Assembly: GCA_903891475.1 (NCBI GenBank)
Contig: CAITEP010000021.1
Location: forward strand, 240,962 to 304,961
Reading direction: 5' to 3'
DNA from: an uncultured Mucilaginibacter sp.
Lineage (GTDB): Bacteria; Bacteroidota; Bacteroidia; Sphingobacteriales; Sphingobacteriaceae
DNA: 64,000 bases
Positions 47,653 to 56,662 of this stretch are shown here, one piece after another (position 1 is the stretch's first letter; every line of letters begins with the position of its first letter). The notes under the pieces were generated by a model. That model was given only the letters and a program-made list of their open reading frames with translations. It ran no database searches and had not been told where the DNA came from. Made by a program: the position numbers and the translations under genes.

Positions 47653-47657
47653 TCAAA

Positions 47658-48635
47658 ATGAAACATAAAATTTTATATCAGATCCTTACGCTTTTATTTT
47701 TTACCATCTGCTTTAATTTCAAATCAGCAGCACAAAGCATAAAAGCCGAGGCTAAATTAGAACAAAGCACTATCCGAATAGGCGAGCAAACCTATTTACA
47801 CTTTACAGTTAATCAGCCAATAAAAGAAAAAGTAAGCTTTCCGCAACTTGGTGATACTTTAGTTGCTAAAATACAAATTGTAAATGTAGGTAAAACCGAT
47901 ACTGTTGTAGATAAATCAAATCCAAAAGTAATTACTTTAAATAAAGAATATAAAATTACTGGTTTTGATGCGGGCACATATACCATCCCTTCATTTACAT
48001 TTAGCAACGGTAATGAAACTGCCAAAACAAACGAGCTTATTTTACAAATAGCAACCGTTAAAGTTGATACCACTAAAGGTATATATGATATTAAACAACC
48101 AATAGCAGTAAGTTATACCTTTTTGGATTGGCTGAAGGATAATTGGTTATGGATAGTAGGTTTTTACCTAATCTTATTTATTATAGCTGGAATTATATTG
48201 TATTTGTATAAAAAACCTACTGATAAAACTATTATTAAAAAAATAGAGGCTCCTGCTTTACCACCTCATATAATAGCTATTAATAACCTTAAAGCGTTGA
48301 GAGAGAAAAAGCTATGGCAGCAAAACGATTTTAAATTATTTTATAGTGAGTTAACAGATATTTTGAGAGAATATTTGGAGAAAAGGTACCAAATTAAAAC
48401 ACACGAAAAAACTACCTATGAAATTATAGCGAGTTTAATGCCCCTGGATATTACCGATGATAACAAGGCAATTCTCAAACAAATTTTGGTATTGGCCGAT
48501 TTGGTAAAATTTGCAAAAGAAAAGCCATTACCTAATGAGAACGAATTGAGTATGGAAAATTCAATGTTATTTGTAATCCAAACCCAACAAGTTGAAACCA
48601 CCGGATCGTTGAAAGGAGAAAACGAAAATGTTTAA
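47658..48635 (+). CDS. BatD-like membrane protein between DUF58 and batA
   Basis: A 325-residue protein: signal peptide (about 1-20, ending SAAQS), an extracytoplasmic beta-sandwich domain (about 25-145) with a BatD-like pattern (EQTYLHFTVNQPIKEKVSF), one membrane helix (NWLWIVGFYLILFIIAGIILYL, about 155-178), and a cytoplasmic helical part. ATG at 47658 is chosen over the GTG at 47649, because it begins a proper signal peptide and the GTG overlaps the upstream stop. It overlaps batA by 8 nt. Its family has no agreed name; it resembles the N-terminal half of BatD. Confidence 0.8.
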   Translation: MKHKILYQILTLLFFTICFNFKSAAQSIKAEAKLEQSTIRIGEQTYLHFTVNQPIKEKVSFPQLGDTLVAKIQIVNVGKTDTVVDKSNPKVITLNKEYKITGFDAGTYTIPSFTFSNGNETAKTNELILQIATVKVDTTKGIYDIKQPIAVSYTFLDWLKDNWLWIVGFYLILFIIAGIILYLYKKPTDKTIIKKIEAPALPPHIIAINNLKALREKKLWQQNDFKLFYSELTDILREYLEKRYQIKTHEKTTYEIIASLMPLDITDDNKAILKQILVLADLVKFAKEKPLPNENELSMENSMLFVIQTQQVETTGSLKGENENV

Positions 48636-49626
48636 TGGTTTGGAATTTGCTCAGCCAGGTTTTTTTTGGTTTCTGATTGTTATTCCTGCCATGATAGCCT
48701 GGTATATTTGGCGCGAAAAATTGCTGCAAGGAAGTTTAGCAGTTTCAGCAAGTAAAGGATTTTTGTTACAAGGCAAAAATAGAGTAGCAAATTTTAGACA
48801 CCTTCCAATTGTTTTAAGATGCATGGCTGTTTGCTTAATTATAGTTGCTCTGGCTCGACCGCAAACTTCATTGAGCTGGCAAAATTCGACTACAGAGGGT
48901 ATAGATATCATGATTGCTTCAGATATTTCAGGTAGTATGTTGGCCGAAGATTTTGTACCAAACAGATTAGAGGCCGGAAAAAACATTGCTATTAATTTTA
49001 TTAAAAACCGACCGGATGACCGTATAGGTCTAGTTATTTTTAGTGGTGAAAGTTTTACACAATGCCCCTTAACTATTGACCATGATGTTTTAATTAATTT
49101 ATTTCAGGATATAAAAAACGGAATGATTGATGATGGAACAGCAATTGGCATGGGCTTGGCAACCGCTGTAAATCGATTAAAAACTAGTGATGCGAAAAGT
49201 AAAGTGATTATTTTGCTGACAGATGGCTCAAACAATACTGGTTCAATACCTCCATTAACCGCTGCCGAAATTGCAAAAAAGTTTAACATAAGGGTATATA
49301 CAGTGGGTATTGGCACCCATGGTTATGCCCGCATCCCGGTTCAAACGCCTTTTGGAGTTCAATATCAAAAAATGCCGGTTGATGTTGATGAAGGTACTTT
49401 AAATAAGATAGCTAATATTACGGGTGGTAAGTATTTTAGGGCTACCAATAATGAAACACTGAAAAATATTTATGAGCAAATTGATAGGTTAGAAAAAGCC
49501 AAAATTGATGTAACCCAATACCATAAAAAAACCGAATTGTTTTTGCCTTTTGCATTAATCGCTTTTTTCTTTTTATTAGTGGAGTTTATTTTTAAAAATA
49601 CATTGCTGAAAGGAGCATTAACTTAA
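48628..49626 (+). CDS. batA: BatA: VWA-domain membrane protein
   Basis: A 332-residue protein with an N-terminal membrane segment (FWFLIVIPAMIAWYI, about 9-25), a second hydrophobic segment, a VWA domain with MIDAS motif DISGS (about 104-108) and DGSNN later, and a C-terminal membrane helix (LFLPFALIAFFFLLVEFIF). The VWA domain faces the periplasm by usual topology for the family. It starts 8 nt inside the preceding gene and ends 3 nt before batB, so the operon is tightly packed. It is paralogous to BatB. Confidence 0.93.
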   Translation: MFNGLEFAQPGFFWFLIVIPAMIAWYIWREKLLQGSLAVSASKGFLLQGKNRVANFRHLPIVLRCMAVCLIIVALARPQTSLSWQNSTTEGIDIMIASDISGSMLAEDFVPNRLEAGKNIAINFIKNRPDDRIGLVIFSGESFTQCPLTIDHDVLINLFQDIKNGMIDDGTAIGMGLATAVNRLKTSDAKSKVIILLTDGSNNTGSIPPLTAAEIAKKFNIRVYTVGIGTHGYARIPVQTPFGVQYQKMPVDVDEGTLNKIANITGGKYFRATNNETLKNIYEQIDRLEKAKIDVTQYHKKTELFLPFALIAFFFLLVEFIFKNTLLKGALT

Positions 49627-49629
49627 TAT

Positions 49630-50670
49630 ATGTTACGGTTTGAACATATTGAATTTTTATTTGGCATTGTTTTAATACCATTTCTTTTATTGATTTTTAT
49701 TTTGGTTAATAGATGGAAGAAAAAAGCATTGGCAAGTTTAGGCGATAAAGAGATAGTTACCTTGCTGATACCTGAAGTATCATTATCTAGGCCTTGGCTT
49801 AAATTTATAATATTTTTGACAGCAATATTTTTCATAATTATTGGATTGGCCGACCCTCAAATTGGCTCAAAAATGGAAGAAGAAAAACGTAAAGGTGCTG
49901 ATTTGATGATTTTGCTGGATGTTTCAAACAGTATGTTGGCGCAAGATATGGCACCAAGCAGGTTAGAAAACGCAAAACAAGCCATCGCCCAGTTAATTGA
50001 TAATTTGCATAATGATCGTATTGGCATCATTGTTTTTGCAGGCGAAGCCTTTGTTCAATTACCTGTAACAACTGATTATTCGGCAGCAAAACTATTTTTA
50101 AATACCATCAGCACTACCATGGTGCCTGTGCAAGGTACAGCAATAGGTTCGGCTATTGAGTTGGGCATGAAATCATTTGATTTTAAAAATGGTACAGGTA
50201 AAGCCATGATTATTATAACGGATGGCGAAAATCATGAAGACGATGCCATTACTGCTGCCAAATATGCTGCTAATAAAGATGTAATGGTAAATGTTATTGG
50301 GATGGGTTCTGAAAACGGTGCGCCGGTGCCAATAATACAAGACGGTAAACAAGCAGGGTTTCATACTGATAGTGCAGGCCACACTGTTATCAGTAAAATG
50401 GATGAAACTATGTGTAAAGAAATAAGTGCCGCCGGCATGGGTGCTTATGTGAGGGCTACCAATGCAAATAGTGGTTTAAATATAGTAATGGATCAAATAA
50501 ATAAAGTACAAAGAAAAACTTATGATAGTAAAACCTTTAAAAACTTTGAAGATAGATTTCAGTTTTTTATAGGGTTTGCGTTTTTATTGTTAATGGTTGA
50601 ATTTTTTATATCAAACCGTAAGAATTTAAGGTTAAGTAGTTTAAAGTTATTTGAAGTTAAAAACCAATGA
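49630..50670 (+). CDS. batB: BatB: VWA-domain membrane protein
   Basis: A 346-residue paralogue of BatA: an N-terminal membrane segment (FGIVLIPFLLLIFILVN), a second hydrophobic segment (FIIFLTAIFFIIIGLA), a VWA domain with MIDAS motif DVSNS (about 97-101), ITDGENHEDD as the second metal-site loop, and a C-terminal membrane helix (FFIGFAFLLLMVEFFI). It overlaps batC by 4 nt (ATGA). It probably works with BatA as a pair at the inner membrane. Confidence 0.93.
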   Translation: MLRFEHIEFLFGIVLIPFLLLIFILVNRWKKKALASLGDKEIVTLLIPEVSLSRPWLKFIIFLTAIFFIIIGLADPQIGSKMEEEKRKGADLMILLDVSNSMLAQDMAPSRLENAKQAIAQLIDNLHNDRIGIIVFAGEAFVQLPVTTDYSAAKLFLNTISTTMVPVQGTAIGSAIELGMKSFDFKNGTGKAMIIITDGENHEDDAITAAKYAANKDVMVNVIGMGSENGAPVPIIQDGKQAGFHTDSAGHTVISKMDETMCKEISAAGMGAYVRATNANSGLNIVMDQINKVQRKTYDSKTFKNFEDRFQFFIGFAFLLLMVEFFISNRKNLRLSSLKLFEVKNQ

Positions 50671-51368
50671 AACAACTAACTATTTTATTATTGATGATTC
50701 TTTCTTGCTGCTCATTAAGTGCTCAGCAAGAAAAAAGCTATATTAAAAAGGGGAACGACCTCTACGAACAAAAAAAGTATGATGAGGCCGAGGCTAATTA
50801 TCGTAAAGCAGTTGAAAAAAAGGGTCAAACTTTGGAAGGAAATTTTAACTTAGGTGATGCGCTCTTCCGCCAAAAAAAATTTTCGGATGCTAGTGAGCAG
50901 TTTAATAAAATAGCGGAAGCTAATAATAAAAATAAGAATGTTGCTGCCGGAGCCTTACATAATCTTGGTAATTCCTATTTGGTTAATAAAAAAATAGAGG
51001 AGGGTATTGAGGCTTATAAAAAATCATTGATGCTCAACCCAAAGGATGAGCAAACCCGTTATAACCTTGCCTATGCGCAAGAAATGCTTAAAAAACAGCA
51101 AAATCAAAAAAAGGAAAATAAAAACCAAGATAATAATAAGCAGAATAATAAAAATCAGGATAAGAAAGATCAGCAAAATCAAAAAAAGGATAATAAGAAT
51201 GCTGATAAAAACAATCAAAAAAGTGAACAACAGCAGCCTGATAAATTATCAAAAGAGGATGCGGAGCGTATGCTGGAAGCATTGAACAATAGCGAAAAAC
51301 AAACTCAGGATAAATTAAAAAACAAAAAACCTACAGGAACTAAACTTAGTATATCAAAAGATTGGTAA
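50667..51368 (+). CDS. batC: BatC: TPR protein with low-complexity Lys/Asn/Gln tail
   Basis: A 233-residue periplasmic TPR protein. Signal peptide (about 1-20, with SLSAQQ), TPR repeats (about 23-135, with YDEAEANYRKAVEKKGQTLE and EGIEAYKKSLMLNPKDEQT), then a 50-residue stretch made almost only of Lys, Asn, Gln and Asp (coding bases about 51095-51240). The tail ends in a short conserved block with KLSKEDAERMLEALNNSEK, typical of BatC. The low-complexity segment probably varies in length among relatives. It overlaps batB. Confidence 0.9.
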   Translation: MKQLTILLLMILSCCSLSAQQEKSYIKKGNDLYEQKKYDEAEANYRKAVEKKGQTLEGNFNLGDALFRQKKFSDASEQFNKIAEANNKNKNVAAGALHNLGNSYLVNKKIEEGIEAYKKSLMLNPKDEQTRYNLAYAQEMLKKQQNQKKENKNQDNNKQNNKNQDKKDQQNQKKDNKNADKNNQKSEQQQPDKLSKEDAERMLEALNNSEKQTQDKLKNKKPTGTKLSISKDW

Positions 51369-51451
51369 TTATAAAAGGTTTGTATTAATGCAATCATTAA
51401 TTTATTTCAGTATATTAAGACATTTGTTTTACTAAATCAAATTTAGCAATA

Positions 51452-53260
51452 ATGAATAAACGGTTTATTTTATTAGCAATATTACTGTGTTGGTCTGTGT
51501 TATTATTTAGCCAGGATAGCAAATTTGTAGCTTCAGTTAATAAAAATACCGTAGGAACCGGCGAGCAATTTGAAGTTACTTTTTCTGCCGAAGGCAATGC
51601 AAGTCAATATAGCCCACCAAATTTTAATGGCTTCCAGGTTTTATCTGGTTCTAACGAATCAAATAGCATTACCTCTATAAACGGAAATACCACTGTTAGT
51701 GTTTCGGTTAGCTATATTTTAATGGCTGTTAAAGAAGGTGATTTTACAATTGGTTCCGCTTCAATGATAGTAAATGGGCATAAGTTAATTACAAACCCAA
51801 TTAAAATTAAAGTTGTAAAAGGGCAACCTTTACGTCAAAATAGTCAATCACAAAGCCAGTCGGAAGAAGGTGTAATAGAAGCTAAGGGTGCAGATTTATC
51901 CAAACTTTTATTTTTAAAAGCTGAGGTAAATAAACAGAATGTGTACCAAGGTCAACAAATAACTTTAAGATACAGGGTGTACACTAGAGTAGATATAATC
52001 CAAAGTCAAGTTGATAAAATTCCAGACATAAACGGCTTTTGGAGCCAGGAAATTAAAAGTTCGCAGCAACAAGCACAATTTCATATAGAAACATACAAAG
52101 GAGTTAGGTATAATGTAGCTGATGTTAAACAGGCTATATTGTTCCCTGAACATTCTGGTAACATAACATTGGAGCCATTTTCAATCACCTTTCTCGTAAA
52201 GCAACCTATGCCTGCAAAAGACATAATGGATCAGTTTTTTGGAGCATATAGAGAAGTAAAATATCAGGCAAAAAGCCTACCTGTTGTTATTCATGTAAAG
52301 CAACTTCCTGAAAATGGCAAGCCAAGTAGTTTTACTGGTGCAGTCGGCAGTTTTAAGGTATCCACATCAGTAGATAAAACATCCTTAAAAGCCAATGAGG
52401 CATTAAACTACAAAGTTAAAGTAACAGGTACTGGAAATATTAAATTACTAAAAGATTTAAGTACTTCTTTTCCTGAAGATTTTGAAAAGTACGACCCTAA
52501 AATAACCGATTCTGTAAATGAAACTGAAAGCGGAGTATCAGGAACGCGTACCTATAATTATTTGTTAATACCTAGGCATAAAGGTGATTACACAATTAAT
52601 CCACTAAAATTTTCCTACTTTAATCCTGAAACCAATAAGTACATCTCCCTTTCAACCAAAGCTTTTCAAATACATGTTGAAAAGGGTAATTCAGAGAACA
52701 ATGTTACTGCTTTGGTTGGAGATAATAAGCAGGATGTAAGAGTTTTAGATAAGGATATTCGATATATTAAAAACGATACAAACAATTTAAGTAACCCTAA
52801 TGATTTATTTTACGACTCTTTTCTGTATTATTTGCTCCTTTTGTCAGGCCCGTTATCATTTGTAGGAATTTATGCATACCGTAGATGGTATCTTATTAAC
52901 AATAGTGACATTGTAAAAGTTAAAAACCGACAAGCTGGAAAAGTTGCGGCGAAGCACCTTCAAAATGCTCAAAAACAACTGATGACAAATAATACTAAAG
53001 GCTTTTATGAAGATTTGTTTAAGGGCTTGTATGGATATTTAAGTGATAAACTTAATATTTTATACGCAGAACTGAATAGAGATACCCTAACTACTACACT
53101 AAATAAAAAAGCGGTAAGTAATGAATTGATAAACAAACTATTAGAAACGCTTGATTTATGCGAAATGGCTAGATACGCGCCGGTAAGTCATATTACAGAA
53201 CAAGAAGTTTTTGAAAAAGCGAAAGGTATAATTAATGATTTGGAAAATGAAATTAAATAA
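51452..53260 (+). CDS. batD: BatD: oxygen tolerance protein
   Basis: A 602-residue inner-membrane protein: signal peptide (about 1-22, LLFSQ), a series of beta-sandwich repeats (about 25-430), one membrane helix (LFYDSFLYYLLLLSGPLSFVGIYAY, about 452-472), and a cytoplasmic helical domain (about 490-600). Family blocks include NVYQGQQITLRYRVYTRVDI and TRTYNYLLIPRHKGDYTI. It lies 83 nt after batC and overlaps batE by 14 nt. Exact biochemical role is unknown. Confidence 0.92.
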   Translation: MNKRFILLAILLCWSVLLFSQDSKFVASVNKNTVGTGEQFEVTFSAEGNASQYSPPNFNGFQVLSGSNESNSITSINGNTTVSVSVSYILMAVKEGDFTIGSASMIVNGHKLITNPIKIKVVKGQPLRQNSQSQSQSEEGVIEAKGADLSKLLFLKAEVNKQNVYQGQQITLRYRVYTRVDIIQSQVDKIPDINGFWSQEIKSSQQQAQFHIETYKGVRYNVADVKQAILFPEHSGNITLEPFSITFLVKQPMPAKDIMDQFFGAYREVKYQAKSLPVVIHVKQLPENGKPSSFTGAVGSFKVSTSVDKTSLKANEALNYKVKVTGTGNIKLLKDLSTSFPEDFEKYDPKITDSVNETESGVSGTRTYNYLLIPRHKGDYTINPLKFSYFNPETNKYISLSTKAFQIHVEKGNSENNVTALVGDNKQDVRVLDKDIRYIKNDTNNLSNPNDLFYDSFLYYLLLLSGPLSFVGIYAYRRWYLINNSDIVKVKNRQAGKVAAKHLQNAQKQLMTNNTKGFYEDLFKGLYGYLSDKLNILYAELNRDTLTTTLNKKAVSNELINKLLETLDLCEMARYAPVSHITEQEVFEKAKGIINDLENEIK

Positions 53261-54017
53261 ATTTATAAGTGTTTGCTTAGTTTTTATATCCTTATTGCCA
53301 ACTGTTGTTTTTGCAGCTCAAAATGCCAAAATTGCCTTTGCTAAAGGTAATTCATTATATGCAAAGGGTAATTATAAAGAGGCATTAGCTGTTTATAAAC
53401 GCATTAATGAAGATGGCTATCAATCTGCAATCCTCTTTTTTAATATGGGCAATGCTTATTATAGACTTGGAGACCTTGCCTATGCTTTATTATTTTATGA
53501 AAAAGCTCATAAACTTTCTCCTGGCGACGATGACATAAACTTTAATATCAAGTTTGCAAATTCAAAAATTAGTGATAAAATTGAGGAAACACCCGAGTTT
53601 TTCTTATCAAATTGGATGAAAAAAATTATTCTTAGTTGGCCTATTGATTTATTATCAATTGTCAATATATTATTAATTTTTATAGCCTCTGTTTTAATGG
53701 TAATATATTTGTTTGCGAATACTATACTAATAAAAAAGACTACTTTTTTTGTTGGTTTATCATTTTATATTTTGGGATTTATTTTCATTTTTATTTCAAA
53801 TAGGCAAACTGAGTATTTAGAGTCACATAGACAAGGCATTATTTTTAGCGGAGCAGTTTCTGTAAAAAATGCCCCTATCGAAGGTTCTGGAACCTTACTA
53901 ATATTGCATGATGGTACCAAAGTAAACATAATTGACAACCAAAATGGTTGGATGAAAATAATGCTTGCAAATGGAAATCAGGGTTGGGTTAAGATAAACG
54001 ATATAAAAGAGATCTAA
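53247..54017 (+). CDS. batE: BatE: TPR and SH3-domain membrane protein
   Basis: A 256-residue protein: signal peptide (MKLNKFISVCLV to VFAAQ), TPR repeats (about 25-110, with GDLAYALLFYEKAHKLSPGDDD), two membrane helices (about 125-180), and a C-terminal bacterial SH3 domain (about 190-256, with LLILHDGTKVNIIDNQNGWMKIML). The alternative ATG at 53235 would add four residues and weaken the signal peptide, so 53247 is preferred. It is the last gene of the operon and ends 1 nt before the convergent porD. Confidence 0.9.
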   Translation: MKLNKFISVCLVFISLLPTVVFAAQNAKIAFAKGNSLYAKGNYKEALAVYKRINEDGYQSAILFFNMGNAYYRLGDLAYALLFYEKAHKLSPGDDDINFNIKFANSKISDKIEETPEFFLSNWMKKIILSWPIDLLSIVNILLIFIASVLMVIYLFANTILIKKTTFFVGLSFYILGFIFIFISNRQTEYLESHRQGIIFSGAVSVKNAPIEGSGTLLILHDGTKVNIIDNQNGWMKIMLANGNQGWVKINDIKEI

Positions 54018-54018
54018 A

Positions 54019-54915
54019 CTAATTTTTCTGTAAAGTCTTGTATTTTAAACCGTTTGATGGATCTATTTGGCTTAATAAATTCATTGCCTTTATTTTATCC
54101 TGAGGATCTGCTTTAGTAAGAATAGATACTAATTCATCACTTTTTGAAGTAAAAAAAATCAAAGGAAACATTGCCCCTTGGCGTTGCCTATCCAGTTGAG
54201 CTAGAACTGGTAAATTATCAATTATAGCTTTTAAGGCTTTAGTACGATTATCTGCCATAACATCTAAACCGTTCCTGTGATAATCATAAATGAAACCTCT
54301 CAAAGGTTGGTAAATTTTATTAGTAAGGTTTTCAATTAACCAATACCTATTTGTTGAGCCATCAAAGGCTTTCCAACCTACAAAAGAAGCAGATTGAGCA
54401 TTGGTGACTAATGTTTGAGCAGCTGTAAAATAAGGGTTACCTCCGTATTTTGAAAATGAATCATAATCCAGACCTACAATAATGTAAGCATAAAACGCTA
54501 ATATAGAACTAAGGTTATTTTGAAAGTTTTGATCTGAGAATTCTATTGGTTGACCTTCAGTATAAGTAAATGAAATGTCCTTATCATTTATATTTAATAA
54601 GGTGGTTGAATAACTGGTATTAAATACCGGTCTTGACGATTGCACTTGTAGCTCACCACCAAATGTACTGCTACCATCCCAACTGGTAATATTCAAAATA
54701 AAATTACAATCTATACTTTCTTTAGGTAAAATAATATCTGCACTCCACTTTCTACTATTTAAAAACTCCTTCATGGCAGTTTCAAGTGTTTGAAAAACTT
54801 TTTTATTGGTAGATTGTATTTTAGGAGAAACTATTTGAACCCTGGCATTTAAGTCTTGGGCGTTACATATAATTGTAACACATAAAAAAGAAAATGTTAT
54901 TAAAAATGTCTTCAT
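54019..54915 (-). CDS. porD: DUF4835 protein, PorD-type type IX secretion component
   Basis: A 298-residue secreted protein with a signal peptide (about 1-20, ending CNAQ). It matches DUF4835: LNARVQIVSPKIQSTNKKVFQTLETAMKEF near the N-terminus, PIEFSDQNFQNNLSSILAFYAYIIVGLDYDSFS in the middle, and a helical C-terminus. DUF4835 proteins are annotated as PorD, linked to type IX secretion and gliding. It overlaps coaBC by 4 nt, as is common in the phylum. Its presence suggests that the organism has type IX secretion, which the window itself does not otherwise show. Confidence 0.85.
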   Translation of the reverse strand: MKTFLITFSFLCVTIICNAQDLNARVQIVSPKIQSTNKKVFQTLETAMKEFLNSRKWSADIILPKESIDCNFILNITSWDGSSTFGGELQVQSSRPVFNTSYSTTLLNINDKDISFTYTEGQPIEFSDQNFQNNLSSILAFYAYIIVGLDYDSFSKYGGNPYFTAAQTLVTNAQSASFVGWKAFDGSTNRYWLIENLTNKIYQPLRGFIYDYHRNGLDVMADNRTKALKAIIDNLPVLAQLDRQRQGAMFPLIFFTSKSDELVSILTKADPQDKIKAMNLLSQIDPSNGLKYKTLQKN

Positions 54916-56114
54916 TTATTCATGGTTTCAATAAGTTTTTGGCAGATATCAATTGCTACTTCCTCTTTACTTTTGGTATTAAAGGTGGTCTTTTTTAAGT
55001 CTTTGCCTATGATGGTTATTTTATTAGTGTCTTTCTTAAAACCTGCACCCTCATCGTTTAAAGAATTTAATACAATAAAATCTAAATTTTTATTCTTTAG
55101 CTTTTCTAAAGCGAAATGTTCTTCATCGTTAGTTTCAAGTGCAAAGCCTACCAGTATTTGTTTTTTTGATTTAAGTTTACCAAGATTAAATAAGATATCT
55201 TCTGTCTTCTTTAGTTCAATATTAAACTTAGCTTCCTTTTTTTTAATTTTAATTGGAGCAATATTTTCAGGAGTGTAATCTGCAACCGCCGCACTCATTA
55301 TGCATACATCAATTTTTTTAAAATTAATTAAGCAAGCTTCATACATTTCTTTTGCGGATGTAACGTTTATTCTTTCAATTCCTGTATTTTTATTTATTTG
55401 ATTAGTTGGTCCTGTTACTATAGTTACTTCAGCACCTAATAAAGTGAGTTCATCTGCAATTGCAAAGCCCATTTTACCGGATGAGTGGTTCCCAATAAAT
55501 CTTACAGGGTCAATAGCCTCATAAGTAGGACCAGCAGTAACCAACACTTTAATACCTTTTAGTGGCAATTGTTTATTAATGTCATTTACTAAAAAGTTAA
55601 TGATTTCTTCAGGTTCCGCCATTCTACCCTCGCCAACTAACCCGCTTGCTAGTTCACCTTCACCGGGTTGTATCAAGATGTTTGAATAAGAGAGTAGTTT
55701 TTTAATATTCGCCTTAGTGGCCTGGTGCTTCCACATGTCAAGATCCATTGCCGGAGCGAAATAAACTTTACTTTTTGCAGATAAATAGGTTGCTAATAAT
55801 AGGTTATCGCAAATACCATTAGCCATTTTTGCTAACGTATTGGCACTCGTTGGAGCAATTAGAAATAGGTCGGCCCATAATGCCAATTCAACATGGTTAT
55901 TCCACTCTCCGGTTTCAGGCTTTGAATAATTAACTAATACGGGGTTTTTTGATAAGGTTGAAAGTGTTAATGGAGTAATGAAGTTAACCGCATCGTGGGT
56001 CATGATTACCCTCACTGTTGCTCCTTTTTTTACCAATAATCTTATTAAAATTGCCGATTTGTAGGCAGCAATACTACCGCATACTCCCAATAAAATTTTT
56101 TTACCAGTTAGCAT
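54912..56114 (-). CDS. coaBC: Bifunctional phosphopantothenoylcysteine decarboxylase/synthetase
   Basis: A 400-residue fusion enzyme for two steps of coenzyme A synthesis. The N-terminal CoaC flavoprotein domain (about 1-180) has GVCGSIAAYKSA, the catalytic His in WNNHVELALWADL, and PTSANTLAKMANGICDNLL with PAMD. The C-terminal CoaB domain (about 185-400) has VLVTAGPTYEAIDPVRFIGNHSSGKMG and AAVADYTP. Length is normal. It overlaps the DUF4835 gene by 4 nt (ATGA) and follows rpoZ by 205 nt. Confidence 0.95.
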   Translation of the reverse strand: MLTGKKILLGVCGSIAAYKSAILIRLLVKKGATVRVIMTHDAVNFITPLTLSTLSKNPVLVNYSKPETGEWNNHVELALWADLFLIAPTSANTLAKMANGICDNLLLATYLSAKSKVYFAPAMDLDMWKHQATKANIKKLLSYSNILIQPGEGELASGLVGEGRMAEPEEIINFLVNDINKQLPLKGIKVLVTAGPTYEAIDPVRFIGNHSSGKMGFAIADELTLLGAEVTIVTGPTNQINKNTGIERINVTSAKEMYEACLINFKKIDVCIMSAAVADYTPENIAPIKIKKKEAKFNIELKKTEDILFNLGKLKSKKQILVGFALETNDEEHFALEKLKNKNLDFIVLNSLNDEGAGFKKDTNKITIIGKDLKKTTFNTKSKEEVAIDICQKLIETMNK

Positions 56115-56319
56115 AGATAATTAATAATCAAAGCAGATAATTTAGGTAAATGTAAAAAAAAATGAACAAAATAGCCTATTTACTTATTACACTCTATTTG
56201 GATGAAGTAAAAATTCATAAAAAAATTGAACACTCACCTCATTGAATATTAATTTCAAATATGTGAATGTTCAATTTTTAAATTACACTTAAGATAATTA
56301 TCAAGTGTTAAAAAAGAGC

Positions 56320-56661
56320 TTATTGTTCTTTTTGAGGATTTCGATAATAAATTTTATCATCTAAAAATTCTTGAATTGAAACTAAAGTAGGTTTTGGAAG
56401 CCTTTCGTAATGCTTAGAAATTTCTATTTGTTCTCTGTTTTCAAAAACCTCTTCCAAATTATCATTTGATGAGGCAAATTCTGAAAGCTTCTGATGTAAC
56501 TCGTCTTTTATATTATTTGAAATTTGGTTGGCACGTTTAGACATTATGACCAATGATTCATAGATATTATCGGTTTGTGTGTCTAATTCACGTAAATCAC
56601 GGGTAATTGTGCTAGACGCTACTGCCGGCTTGTTAGAATTATTTAAGTTGTTCAAATCCAT
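56320..56661 (-). CDS. rpoZ: RNA polymerase omega subunit
   Basis: A 113-residue RNA polymerase Rpb6/omega protein of the Bacteroidota type. The conserved part is NIYESLVIMSKRANQISNNIKDELHQKL (about 32-59). The N-terminal Ser/Asn-rich extension and C-terminal tail are characteristic of the phylum's version. It starts 1 nt after the bamD stop codon and is certainly cotranscribed with it. Confidence 0.9.
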   Translation of the reverse strand: MDLNNLNNSNKPAVASSTITRDLRELDTQTDNIYESLVIMSKRANQISNNIKDELHQKLSEFASSNDNLEEVFENREQIEISKHYERLPKPTLVSIQEFLDDKIYYRNPQKEQ

Positions 56662-56662
56662 G

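Noticed and set aside
46974..47666. 230-residue antisense ORF
   Set aside because: It lies opposite the well-supported DUF58 gene and has no recognisable motif, so it is a frame shadow.
53235..53246. Upstream ATG for batE
   Set aside because: It adds MIWK before the signal peptide; the ATG at 53247 fits better, though both are possible.
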